Program-made: the position numbers and the translations under genes
Notes under the pieces: model-generated
Seen by the model: only the letters and a program-made list of their open reading frames with translations
The model's database searches: none
Told to the model about the DNA's origin: nothing
Origin: Mucilaginibacter mallensis
Lineage (GTDB): Bacteria; Bacteroidota; Bacteroidia; Sphingobacteriales; Sphingobacteriaceae
Assembly (NCBI RefSeq): GCF_900105165.1
Contig: NZ_LT629740.1
Span: 1,984,001 to 2,048,000 of the forward strand
Reading direction: 5' to 3'
Length of the DNA: 64,000 nucleotides
Shown here: positions 34,675 to 42,467 of the stretch, piece after piece
Position numbering within the stretch: the stretch's first letter is position 1
Layout of the letters: every line of letters starts with the position of its first letter

Positions 34675-35514
34675 ATGAAAAAGTTCCTCTTCCCCACAGA
34701 TTTTTCAGCTAATGCAAAGCACGCGCTGAATTATGGCTACAGCCTGGCCAAACAGGTTAAAGCGAATATGATCATTTGCAACGCGATCATCGAACCTGCG
34801 GAAATACCACAAAGCGGACTGGTTAGCTGGCCAATGGAAGAGTCAGACTTATTGCAAGCTGACAGTAACAGGGAATTAAAACTACTGAAGGAACAAATGG
34901 AAAGTAGGGAAGAAACGATCAGTTTCAATCCTTCCATTACCTGTATAAGCGAAGCAGGGACCGTAACGGATATGATCAATAGGGTAGGCCATCAAAATGA
35001 TGTTGGCCTGGTTATTATCGGTACACATGGCAGCAGCGGTTTGAGTACCTTGCTTTTGGGCGACCATAGTCGCGAAATAATTGATGAAATTAACAAGCCG
35101 CTATTGCTTGTGCCGCCTGCTGCTAAAATAAAACAGGTGAAAAAGATCGCCTTTGCCACAGATTTTAAGGATCCGGTAAAGGATATGGAATGCATTCACG
35201 CCTTTATAACGTTGGCAAGGCCGCTCAATGCCGAAATATTGATTACCAATATTTTTGATGAAGAAGAGCATGCTGCCGAATGGTTTATGAACGAACTGGC
35301 TAATAAAGCCAACTATCCGCATATCTATTACAGAGTAGTTAAGGCATATCACCCCGTTTCGGGATTGGATTGGTTATGCGAACATGGTGATATTGATATG
35401 CTGGCCATGGTACACCGCTCGCATAATTTTATCGACAGCTTGTTCAGGGGGAGCCAGACACAAAAAATGGCAAATCATATCGTAATACCCTTACTCGTTT
35501 TTCCTGCAATTTAA
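34675..35514 (+). CDS. tandem universal stress protein (two Usp domains)
   Basis: The 279-residue protein has two Usp folds. The first opens MKKFLFPTDFSANAKHALNY and ends with the nucleotide-type signature VIIGTHGSSGLSTLLLGDHS followed by EIIDE. The second starts near IAFATDFKDPVKDMEC and ends with MLAMVHRSHNFIDSLFRGS. The ATG at 34675 is chosen over the TTG nine bases upstream because it begins the conserved strand. An FNR-like box and -7 box precede it. It is followed 10 bases later by oleate hydratase and is probably co-transcribed. Usps of this kind are induced under energy or oxygen stress. Confidence 0.93.
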   Translation: MKKFLFPTDFSANAKHALNYGYSLAKQVKANMIICNAIIEPAEIPQSGLVSWPMEESDLLQADSNRELKLLKEQMESREETISFNPSITCISEAGTVTDMINRVGHQNDVGLVIIGTHGSSGLSTLLLGDHSREIIDEINKPLLLVPPAAKIKQVKKIAFATDFKDPVKDMECIHAFITLARPLNAEILITNIFDEEEHAAEWFMNELANKANYPHIYYRVVKAYHPVSGLDWLCEHGDIDMLAMVHRSHNFIDSLFRGSQTQKMANHIVIPLLVFPAI

Positions 35515-35524
35515 AATACCTATT

Positions 35525-37102
35525 ATGAAAAATTCAAATAACCGAAATGTTTACCTGGTTGGCGGCGGTATCGCTTCTTTAGCCAGCGCTGCTTATTTTA
35601 TCAGAGAAGGTATAGCAGGTGATCATATCACGATATATGAAGAACTGGAAGTGCCCGGTGGCAGCCTGGATGGCTCGGGATCGCCTGAAAATGGGTATGT
35701 GTTGAGAGGTGGGCGTATGCTCAATTTTAGCTATGTATGCACTTATGATCTTTTCTCATTTATCCCGTCGCTTACTGATCCCAAAATCACTGTTTATGAG
35801 GAAATACAAGCTTTCAATAAAAAGATAAAAACGCATGCCAACGCCCGGGTTATTGCTAATGGTAAAATAGAAGATGTTACTACGATGGATTTTAGTAGCC
35901 AGGATCGTTTAGATCTGGTGGAAATGATGGCAGTAAGCGAGGAATATTTAGGTTCGAAACGGATAGACGATTGGTTTGGCGAAGATTTCTTTAAGACCAA
36001 CTTTTGGTACATGTGGGATACCATGTTCGCCTTTCAGCCATGGCATAGCGCGGTAGAGTTTAGGCGTTACCTGCATCGTTTTATCCATGAATTTGAACGG
36101 ATAAATACACTGGCAGGGGTAGATCGTACACCGTATAATCAGTATGATTCGCTGGTGATACCATTGATTAAATGGTTGCATGAACAAGGTGTGCATTTTG
36201 AAATGGGTGCTGAAGTTACTTCTGTTGATTTTACAAATTTCCGGGGTGTCGAAATGGTTAAATGTATCCACTATATTCAACATGAAAATGAAAAGGAAGT
36301 TCATTTTGGGGCTGATGATCTGTTACTGGTAACTATAGGCTCGATGACTGCTGATTCCAGTTTAGGTTCGATGCAATCAGCACCAAAGCTGATCACCAAT
36401 AAAGCTGATGGCAGTTGGAAACTATGGCATAACATTGCAAAGTATAAACCTCAGTTTGGCCGCCCCTTTATTTTTGACAACCGGATAAGTGAATCAAAAT
36501 GGGAATCATTTACCGTAACCTGCCAGGGAACCGATTTTTTTTACCTGATGGAACAGTTCACCGGCAATGTGGCCGGTACTGGTGGCCTGGTTACTTTTAA
36601 AGATTCCAATTGGTTGATGTCTGTTGTTCTACCTCATCAGCCGCATTTTATTGGGCAGCCAAAAGATGTTACTGTATTTTGGGGATATGGTTTATTCCCG
36701 GATAATGAGGGGAACTTCGTAAAAAAGAGAATGTCGGATTGCACCGGAGCAGAGATCATTACCGAACTGCTGGCGCATTTGCGATATGAAGATGTAACCG
36801 AGCAATTATTGAAAACAAGTAATTGCATACCCTGCATGCTGCCCTATATCACCAGTCAATTTCTGACACGCACAAAAGGCGACCGCCCGGAAGTAGTGCC
36901 TGAGATCTGCCAAAATATTGCCTTTATCGGCCAGTTTGCCGAGGTGCCCGACGATGTGGTTTTTACAGTTGAATATTCTGTAAGAACAGCACAGACCGCG
37001 GTTTATACCTTATTAGGGCTCGAGAAAAAGCCAACGCCGATGTATCATGGAGATCATCACCTATCAGTATTATTTGATGCTGCGAAAACACTATTAACTT
37101 AA
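35525..37102 (+). CDS. ohyA: oleate hydratase
   Basis: The 525-residue FAD enzyme adds water to the cis-9 double bond of oleate to form 10-hydroxystearate. The dinucleotide fold is VYLVGGGIASLASAAYFIRE (residues 9-28), with GGSLDGSG near residue 55 and RGGRMLNF near residue 71. Further family blocks are FAFQPWHSAVEFRRYLHRF, PLIKWLHEQGVHF and ENIAFIGQF-like (CQNIAFIGQFAEVPDDVVFT). The length is slightly short for the family but all cores are present. Co-transcription with the upstream stress protein places it under the FNR-like box at 34626. Confidence 0.93.
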   Translation: MKNSNNRNVYLVGGGIASLASAAYFIREGIAGDHITIYEELEVPGGSLDGSGSPENGYVLRGGRMLNFSYVCTYDLFSFIPSLTDPKITVYEEIQAFNKKIKTHANARVIANGKIEDVTTMDFSSQDRLDLVEMMAVSEEYLGSKRIDDWFGEDFFKTNFWYMWDTMFAFQPWHSAVEFRRYLHRFIHEFERINTLAGVDRTPYNQYDSLVIPLIKWLHEQGVHFEMGAEVTSVDFTNFRGVEMVKCIHYIQHENEKEVHFGADDLLLVTIGSMTADSSLGSMQSAPKLITNKADGSWKLWHNIAKYKPQFGRPFIFDNRISESKWESFTVTCQGTDFFYLMEQFTGNVAGTGGLVTFKDSNWLMSVVLPHQPHFIGQPKDVTVFWGYGLFPDNEGNFVKKRMSDCTGAEIITELLAHLRYEDVTEQLLKTSNCIPCMLPYITSQFLTRTKGDRPEVVPEICQNIAFIGQFAEVPDDVVFTVEYSVRTAQTAVYTLLGLEKKPTPMYHGDHHLSVLFDAAKTLLT

Positions 37103-37107
37103 CCACC

Positions 37108-37233
37108 ATGAAAAACTCAAAGAAAGTCATTAAAATATCACCCAGCCTGGTTCCCTATTATCAACGGGATCAGGCCAAACGTATTTCCTGGAGCGCAGCT
37201 CAGCTATCATTGGCCATACCTGCAAAGAGCTGA
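37108..37233 (+). CDS. possible 41-residue small protein or gene remnant
   Basis: An ATG six bases after the oleate hydratase stop opens MKNSKKVIKISPSLVPYYQR and runs 41 codons. The +1 frame after residue 35 continues GHTCKELNNYADIYKIC to 37261. This suggests either a real small protein or the decayed end of a longer gene. No family was recognised. Confidence 0.35.
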   Translation: MKNSKKVIKISPSLVPYYQRDQAKRISWSAAQLSLAIPAKS

Positions 37234-37258
37234 ACAATTATGCCGATATTTATAAAAT

Positions 37259-37987
37259 ATGTTAAGGCACCTCGGCACTAAACGTACCTATGCGCATAAT
37301 GTAAAGTTAGCCTCGCTGCTTTGCGTAACCGCCGGTTTTGTAAATGCCGCGGGGTTTTTAGGCTTTGCTGTTTTAACCACCAACGTAACCGGGCATGCCG
37401 CTTTATTTGCGGAGCGGATTGCAATGCACGACTGGAAAACCGCCCGGGTAGTGGCGCTTTGGATGTTCCTGTTTTTGGCAGGTGCCTTTATTTCAAGCGT
37501 TATCATTTCCTTTATCGGGCGTAATCAGCGCTTTTCCTATGTGATCCCCATATTAATAGAAATAGCCATTTTGCTTGGCGTAGCCGTATTTGGTTATAAA
37601 TATGATCAAAGCCTGGTTGGCAAAGAGATCTTCGCTGGCAGCTTATTGTTCGCCATGGGGCTGCAAAATTCACTGGTATCAATCGTGTCCGGCTCGGTCG
37701 TCAGGACTACGCATCTCACAGGAACTTTTACCGATCTTGGGATTGAACTGGGCCAGATTATTCAGAAAAATACAACAGATAAAGCAGCCTTAAAAACGCG
37801 GATAAAATTGCGTTCAGCAATAATCTTTTTCTTTATGTGCGGTGCTTTGGGTGGCGCATATTTATTCCGCTACCTGAGTTTTCATGCATTTTTTATTCCA
37901 CTGGCCATATTGGTCTTTACCTTACTATCCGATATTTATCGCATAAAGGTTAAGCGTTATTATATGCATCATAACCCATTTAATTAG
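37259..37987 (+). CDS. YoaK family (DUF1275) membrane protein
   Basis: The 242-residue protein has about six transmembrane helices: LASLLCVTAGFVNAAGFLGF, VALWMFLFLAGAFISSVIIS, YVIPILIEIAILLGVAVFGY, an AGSLLFAMGLQNSLV segment, and two C-terminal helices. The motif AGFVNAAGFLGFAVLTTNVT followed by GH, and GLQNSLVS with VVRTTHLTGTFTDLG, are diagnostic of DUF1275. Function unknown. It lies in the interval between two FNR-like boxes and may be read from the upstream operon. Confidence 0.9.
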   Translation: MLRHLGTKRTYAHNVKLASLLCVTAGFVNAAGFLGFAVLTTNVTGHAALFAERIAMHDWKTARVVALWMFLFLAGAFISSVIISFIGRNQRFSYVIPILIEIAILLGVAVFGYKYDQSLVGKEIFAGSLLFAMGLQNSLVSIVSGSVVRTTHLTGTFTDLGIELGQIIQKNTTDKAALKTRIKLRSAIIFFFMCGALGGAYLFRYLSFHAFFIPLAILVFTLLSDIYRIKVKRYYMHHNPFN

Positions 37988-38008
37988 TGTTTTATATCAT
38001 TTCAGGAG

Positions 38009-38020
38009 TGATGATGGTCA
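38009..38020. promoter_or_regulatory. FNR-like box TGAT-N4-GTCA (site 2)
   Basis: The sequence TGATGATGGTCA is centred at 38014.5, exactly 33.5 bp before TTTG at 38048-38051 (box CACATTTG). This gives the same class II geometry as site 1, for the membrane protein at 38072. Confidence 0.68.
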
Positions 38021-38071
38021 TTCCAGAGGCTGTTCATTAACGGCACATTTGTGTATAAAACAAATCAAAAA

Positions 38072-38389
38072 ATGGAAACTTCAATCAACACATTAACCGC
38101 CAAAAATAATAGCTGGACAAAATTGCTGAACGTAGTAGACGGGCAGGCTGAACACAAAACTGTATGGTTCTTATTTTCCCTGATCTTTCAGGGTGTGCTT
38201 TTTCTGCCGATACCGGCGGTTCTCCTATATTATTATCACGCTCCTATTATTGTTTTGCCAATCACTTTTGGCTTGTACCTGGGTAATATAATTGTAGGTA
38301 TGGGCGGTTCAGGTATAAGGGTTGTATTGGGTTTTCAGCTATTGAGTGTACTGATTAATTTGGGTATGCTGGCGCTATATATCCTTTAA
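38072..38389 (+). CDS. small membrane protein, 105 residues
   Basis: The ATG at 38072 follows an A-rich stretch; an upstream in-frame GTG at 38051 lies inside the -7 box and is rejected. After a polar N-terminus (METSINTLTAKNNSWTKLLN) there are three hydrophobic segments (VWFLFSLIFQGVLFLPIPAV, IIVLPITFGLYLGNIIVG, VVLGFQLLSVLINLGMLALY). No family was recognised. Its promoter carries an FNR-like box, so it is a regulon candidate. Confidence 0.7.
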   Translation: METSINTLTAKNNSWTKLLNVVDGQAEHKTVWFLFSLIFQGVLFLPIPAVLLYYYHAPIIVLPITFGLYLGNIIVGMGGSGIRVVLGFQLLSVLINLGMLALYIL

Positions 38390-38517
38390 TAATATCCCCT
38401 AGTGTCACGTCAACAGTCTTTAGTCATAAGTTTCAAGCCAGATTTCGTTTTTTTTGAATTTTGACTCAAGACTTTAGGCTTACGACTAGCGACATTTTAT
38501 GATTGACACGATACTAG

Positions 38518-38559
38518 TTACAAAAACCTCCGGGCCATTACGCTCGGAGGTTTTTGTAA
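38518..38559. terminator. bidirectional rho-independent terminator
   Basis: TTACAAAAACCTCCG (38518-38532) pairs perfectly with CGGAGGTTTTTGTAA (38545-38559) around a 12-base loop. It sits between the converging membrane protein and lactate-dehydrogenase-like genes. Confidence 0.9.
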
Positions 38560-38567
38560 TGTGTTAA

Positions 38568-38963
38568 TTACCGCTTACAGTCTTTCGCGCATGTACAGGC
38601 TTTACCTACACATTTATTCATTTCCCACGAGTCTAGGTTCCTGATGGTTTGCTCAGCTATATTTAGCTGTTCAGGCACATTGGCTAGTTTTATTCCTTTG
38701 CTGGCTGCGGCAAGTTTATCAATATGACTTGTAACAGCCGAGCGCGTGGTGATGTATTTAATACCCAGTTCCGCCAGTTTGTTTATTACTTCAGCCGATA
38801 CATCATCGCTGGAAAATACCATAACCGCCTGCTTACCCGCGGCAAAAATAGCCGTCTCTAAACTCAGTGAATTAAAGATCAATGTAATATCATGTTTTTT
38901 TTGATTGGCTTTCGCCAGCGATTCCCTTTCAGCAGGTTTCACGCTATAAGCTACTACTTTCAT
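38568..38963 (-). CDS. short D-lactate dehydrogenase-like protein lacking the NAD-binding domain
   Basis: The 131-residue protein begins like 2-hydroxyacid dehydrogenases (MKVVAYSVKPAERESLAKAN, then VMVFSSDDVSAEVINKLAEL, GIKYITTRSAVTSHIDKLAA). After KLANVPEQLN it jumps directly to a C-terminal-type segment (IAEQTIRNLDSWEMNKCVGK) and ends with a Cys-rich tail, CVGKACTCAKDC. In full-length enzymes the Rossmann domain is inserted at that point, so only the catalytic-domain halves remain. It cannot be an NAD-dependent dehydrogenase as it stands. An FNR-like box lies 58 bases upstream. Confidence 0.75.
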   Translation of the reverse strand: MKVVAYSVKPAERESLAKANQKKHDITLIFNSLSLETAIFAAGKQAVMVFSSDDVSAEVINKLAELGIKYITTRSAVTSHIDKLAAASKGIKLANVPEQLNIAEQTIRNLDSWEMNKCVGKACTCAKDCKR

Positions 38964-39020
38964 GCTGCAATAATAGCATTACAGATTTTTCCCCGCCATG
39001 AGCATGGTCAGGCAGAAAAA

Positions 39021-39032
39021 TGATTGTAGTCA
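39021..39032. promoter_or_regulatory. FNR-like box TGAT-N4-GTCA (site 3, weak context)
   Basis: TGATTGTAGTCA overlaps the stop of the response regulator gene and lies upstream of the short lactate-dehydrogenase-like gene. A possible -7 box (TATTATTG, minus strand, near 38968-38975) is about 55 bp away, so the spacing differs from the other sites. Confidence 0.4.
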
Positions 39033-40082
39033 ATTTTTCATTTTGGTGAGCCTGGCCAGGTCAATGATGGTAATTGTGCTGCCTGTTTTCTCAATTAAGC
39101 CCTCTTCCTTAAAATCTGATAAGGTACGGCTCACGGTTTCAGTGGCCATAGCGGCCATAGCAGCAAGGTCCTCACGGGCAATTTTAAAACTATCAGTTTC
39201 ACTGCCAGGTTGGCGATGTAGGCGCAACAGTGCCTGGGCCATTTTTTTTCTTACGGAATGATAGGCCATTTGTAATAGTTGTTCTTCCTTTTCGCGGATA
39301 TCATTGGCTAATAGTTTAATAAACTCGCGGGCAACTTCAGGATAAAGATTTAGCAATTGCTCCAATTGTTCTTTGGGGATCAGGCATAATAAACTATCTT
39401 CTAAAGCGGTAGCGGTATCTGTATATTCCTCGTTTGATAGCATGGCGTTAATGCCTAAATAATCATCGGCCGAATAAATGCCGGTCATTAATTCCCGTCC
39501 GTCTTCGGCGAGCTTGATAGTTTTTACCTTACCACTGATCAACAGATACAAACCATTACCTCTATCGCCCTCGTAATAAATAACCTGGCTTTTTTTAAAT
39601 GATCGTGCTTTACGCTCGGCAATAATTTGCTGCAATGCCGCAAGGCCATCCCTTTTTGCCACTAGTGAATTTAACCTGTCCAGTGATTTGCTGTAAAATG
39701 CCTGCTGACCTTCTTTTTTCCTGAGCCGGCTTTCAATGGCGTTCAATAACTCCATATCATCAAATGGTTTGGTCAGGTAGTCATCAGCACCCATCTCCAT
39801 ACCCTTGCGGCGATCGAAATGCTCGGCTTTAGCTGTTAAAAATATAAATGGGATAGCAATAGTCTCAGGGCGTTTTGAGAGCATATATAAAACGCCGTAA
39901 CCATCCATTTCGGGCATCATAATATCGCATAGGATAATATCCGGGATCTCCTTAAAGGCAAGCTCTACACCAACCTTGCCATTGCTGGCCGAAGTAACAG
40001 TATAACCCGCAAGTTCTAATATCTCGATCACGTTTTCACGGATATCGTCATTGTCTTCAATGATCAGTACTTTTTTGCTCAT
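39030..40082 (-). CDS. response regulator fused to a CRP/FNR-type DNA-binding module
   Basis: The 350-residue protein has an N-terminal receiver domain (acid pocket Asp10/Asp12-13, phosphoacceptor Asp53 in ILCDIMMPEMDG, Lys105 in LTKPF). A cyclic-nucleotide-binding-type beta-roll follows (SQVIYYEGDRGNGLYLLISG, about residues 173-290). The C-terminal Crp helix-turn-helix has recognition helix ATETVSRTLSDF with the FNR-type E-x-x-S-R residues that read TTGAT half-sites. No FNR-type Fe-S cysteine cluster is visible. Its start overlaps the sensor kinase stop by four bases (ATGA). It probably binds the TGAT-N4-(A/G)TCA boxes nearby. Confidence 0.94.
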   Translation of the reverse strand: MSKKVLIIEDNDDIRENVIEILELAGYTVTSASNGKVGVELAFKEIPDIILCDIMMPEMDGYGVLYMLSKRPETIAIPFIFLTAKAEHFDRRKGMEMGADDYLTKPFDDMELLNAIESRLRKKEGQQAFYSKSLDRLNSLVAKRDGLAALQQIIAERKARSFKKSQVIYYEGDRGNGLYLLISGKVKTIKLAEDGRELMTGIYSADDYLGINAMLSNEEYTDTATALEDSLLCLIPKEQLEQLLNLYPEVAREFIKLLANDIREKEEQLLQMAYHSVRKKMAQALLRLHRQPGSETDSFKIAREDLAAMAAMATETVSRTLSDFKEEGLIEKTGSTITIIDLARLTKMKN

Positions 40083-41266
40083 GACATTGGAAAGGTTATG
40101 GTAAATAATGTTCCCTGGTTAACCTCGCTATTGAAATTAATTGTTCCGTTCATCAGATTGGTATAGCGGGCCACAATATTTAACCCAAGGCCGGTACCGG
40201 GGATGGTGCCTGTATTGTGTGCGCGGAAAAATGCTTCGAACAAATGTTTCTGATCCGAATCGGGTATACCTATCCCATTATCGCTAACGGTAATTATACA
40301 TTCGCGTTCATTTATCTCTGTAGTAAAACCAATAAAAGTGTTTTCACCTGAATATTTGATGGCGTTATTAATCAGGTTGATAATGCAGTTTTTTAGCAGG
40401 TTTTGATCCAGCCTGATGGCGCTTTTAGTGCCTGTGTGCTGGTAAATGATATTTTGATTTTGCTTAGCCAGCCCCTGCATCTCTTCTGTTATAGCTTCTG
40501 AAAATTTCACCAGGTTAAAATCATGAAACGTAGGTTCCTGCTTGCCCGATTCCAATTTTTCCAGGGAAAGAAAGTCATTCAATATAGAAGTGAGATTGCC
40601 AACGGCATGTTTTATTTTACCTACATGTTTTATAATGTTAGGGTTATTAAAAGGCTCAGCATATTTCTCAATTAAGGATACAGATAACTGAATAGATGTT
40701 AAAGGCGTGCGAAACTCATGCGAGGCAATGGATACAAACCGGCTCTTTAATAAGCCTAGTTCCTTTTCTTTTTCCAATGATAAACTCAGGTCTTCCTGGG
40801 CTGTTCTTAATTCTTCAACAGTAGCTTCTAATGACTGTGTTCTCTCATTAACTAAATCTTCCAGGTGTATGGCATACTCCTTCAATCGTTCTTCAGCCTC
40901 ACGCTGGTGACTGATATCATGTATAAAACCGGCATAGATCTTCCGGCCTGAAAACTGTACTTCACTAACTCCTAGTCTGAACGGGAATTGAGTGCCGTCC
41001 TTTTTTAATCCAATTACATCGCGGCCAATACCAATAATATGGGCCTGCCCAGTCCGTTGGTAGCGTTCAAGATATTCATCGTGTTGTTGCTTATCAGGCG
41101 GGGGCATTAAAAAAGATACATTTTTGCCGATAACTTCTTCCGGCAGATATTGGAACAGGTTGCAGGCTGCCGGGTTAATAGATTCAATTTTACCCCTGTC
41201 ATCAATAGTGATAATACCATCAATAGCGTTTTTTATAATGGCAACTAATAACGCAGCATTTTCCAT
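40079..41266 (-). CDS. FixL-like PAS sensor histidine kinase (predicted haem oxygen sensor)
   Basis: The 395-residue kinase has an N-terminal PAS domain (residues ~5-120), a coiled-coil linker (~120-170), HisKA with the phosphoacceptor His in IASHEFRTPLTS (~181), and HATPase boxes NLINNAIKYSG, SDNGIGIP and GTGLGLNI. The PAS has His62 in QQHDEYLERY, Arg68, His76 and Arg82 in HIIGIGRDV. These match the haem-ligand His200 and pocket residues Arg206, His214 and Arg220 of Bradyrhizobium FixL with identical spacing (offset 138). There is no transmembrane segment. It is translationally coupled to the response regulator. Haem binding is predicted, not shown. Confidence 0.93.
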   Translation of the reverse strand: MENAALLVAIIKNAIDGIITIDDRGKIESINPAACNLFQYLPEEVIGKNVSFLMPPPDKQQHDEYLERYQRTGQAHIIGIGRDVIGLKKDGTQFPFRLGVSEVQFSGRKIYAGFIHDISHQREAEERLKEYAIHLEDLVNERTQSLEATVEELRTAQEDLSLSLEKEKELGLLKSRFVSIASHEFRTPLTSIQLSVSLIEKYAEPFNNPNIIKHVGKIKHAVGNLTSILNDFLSLEKLESGKQEPTFHDFNLVKFSEAITEEMQGLAKQNQNIIYQHTGTKSAIRLDQNLLKNCIINLINNAIKYSGENTFIGFTTEINERECIITVSDNGIGIPDSDQKHLFEAFFRAHNTGTIPGTGLGLNIVARYTNLMNGTINFNSEVNQGTLFTITFPMS

Positions 41267-41322
41267 ACATCAAATATGAGCATTGCTGAACGGTAATGGG
41301 TGATGAATTTCAAGTGAAAAAG

Positions 41323-41334
41323 TGATGATGGTCA
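41323..41334. promoter_or_regulatory. FNR-like box TGAT-N4-GTCA (site 4)
   Basis: TGATGATGGTCA is identical in sequence to site 2. It lies between the divergent sensor kinase and the second universal stress protein gene, 57 bases upstream of the kinase start, so autoregulation is possible. Confidence 0.55.
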
Positions 41335-41352
41335 CTTTTTTGCAAAATCAGG

Positions 41353-41364
41353 TGATTGGTGTCA
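41353..41364. promoter_or_regulatory. FNR-like box TGAT-N4-GTCA (site 5)
   Basis: TGATTGGTGTCA is centred at 41358.5; a degenerate -7-like CAGGTACC starts 30.5 bp away, one base off the spacing at sites 1, 2 and 6. It precedes the second universal stress protein gene. Confidence 0.5.
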
Positions 41365-41421
41365 TTATAAATGCTGATGCCCGTCATGCAGGTACCCATA
41401 ATTTAAAGGGAGTTTTACAGT

Positions 41422-42291
41422 ATGAAAACTGTATTAGTATTAACCGACTTTTCTATCAATGCTGACTATGTTGCCCATTACGCATTAGGATTGACACAAA
41501 CTATCAGGGCGAACCTGTTACTATGTAATATTTACCAATCGCCTGATGGTGAAGAAGTATCTGACCGTAAATTGTGGCATATGCGTGTGTGTGAAGAAAA
41601 CAGCATTAATGACCTGGGTGAACTGGTTGCCCGACTGAAAAGTCAGTTAGATAAAGGAGATATACTAAATGATTTTAGGCCCGACATCAGCCAATATAGT
41701 GAAGAGGGTTTAGTAGGCGAAAAACTTAAAGAGCTGGTGGCAAGATATGAAATAGTAATGGCAGTGATCAGCAAGCATAGCGCAAATAACATAACCAACA
41801 TTTTTGGAAGGAACCACGCCTGGAATATTATAGAAAATGCCGGGTTTCCGGTATTGGTTATTCCTTACCAGGTACGGTTCAAAGCCTTTAAGATGATTGC
41901 TTTTGCTACCGCGATGGGGGAGACGGACATTAATGTATTGGAGTCATTATCAGTTTTAGCCGAACACTCAGGTGCTGAAATAATGCTGACGCATGTTGCT
42001 GATGAAAATTCTGATAGTAAAAATGAAGAAAATAAGATTAAAAAGTTTTTCGACCAGGTTACTTGTTCAAGAAAAAGCTACCATAATATAAAAGGCGATA
42101 ATGTAATCAATAGCTTAACATGGCTGGCTGCACATATTGATATTGATCTATTGGTTTTGGTTCATCACAAACGTGGCTATTTTGAAAAATTATTAGGTAG
42201 AAGCATCACCCAAAAAATGGCTAATAGCTCAAACAAACCTTTACTGATCTTCCCATCTGCTGCTGTTCAGGAAACGGTTGCAGTGTTTTAA
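41422..42291 (+). CDS. tandem universal stress protein
   Basis: The 289-residue protein has two Usp halves. The first begins MKTVLVLTDFSINADYVAHY, and the second is around MIAFATAMGETDINVLESLS. The C-terminal LLVLVHHKRGYFEKLLGRSI parallels the stress protein at 34675, of which it is a diverged paralogue. The canonical nucleotide-binding G-rich loop is poorly conserved in the first half. It is divergent from the FixL-like kinase and has two FNR-like boxes upstream. Confidence 0.9.
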   Translation: MKTVLVLTDFSINADYVAHYALGLTQTIRANLLLCNIYQSPDGEEVSDRKLWHMRVCEENSINDLGELVARLKSQLDKGDILNDFRPDISQYSEEGLVGEKLKELVARYEIVMAVISKHSANNITNIFGRNHAWNIIENAGFPVLVIPYQVRFKAFKMIAFATAMGETDINVLESLSVLAEHSGAEIMLTHVADENSDSKNEENKIKKFFDQVTCSRKSYHNIKGDNVINSLTWLAAHIDIDLLVLVHHKRGYFEKLLGRSITQKMANSSNKPLLIFPSAAVQETVAVF

Positions 42292-42395
42292 TATATTATC
42301 CAAGCTAAATATGAGAGATGCCCGTCAGGTTAATGCTGACGGGCATTTTTTATTTGATGAATACTGTTTTATATGACCTTAATCATTTGTAAGTG

Positions 42396-42407
42396 TGATG
42401 CTTATCA
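42396..42407. promoter_or_regulatory. FNR-like box TGAT-N4-ATCA (site 6)
   Basis: TGATGCTTATCA, with perfect half-sites, is centred at 42401.5, exactly 33.5 bp before TTTG at 42435-42438 in the full consensus -7 box TACATTTG (42431-42438). It drives the alcohol dehydrogenase operon. Confidence 0.72.
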
Positions 42408-42430
42408 GGCACTGAAGTTCGATGCCGGGG

Positions 42431-42438
42431 TACATTTG
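42431..42438 (+). promoter_or_regulatory. Bacteroidetes -7 box TAnnTTTG
   Basis: TACATTTG matches the consensus fully and lies 30 bases upstream of the alcohol dehydrogenase ATG. No clear -33 TTG element is present at the usual distance, consistent with activator dependence. Confidence 0.65.
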
Positions 42439-42467
42439 TTCTATATCATTCCACTTAAAAAATAAAT

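Noticed and set aside
38401..38510. Imperfect inverted repeat around TCTTTAGTCATAAGT / CTTTAGGCTTACGACT
   Set aside because: Too many mismatches to separate from chance; the clear terminator nearby explains the transcript end.
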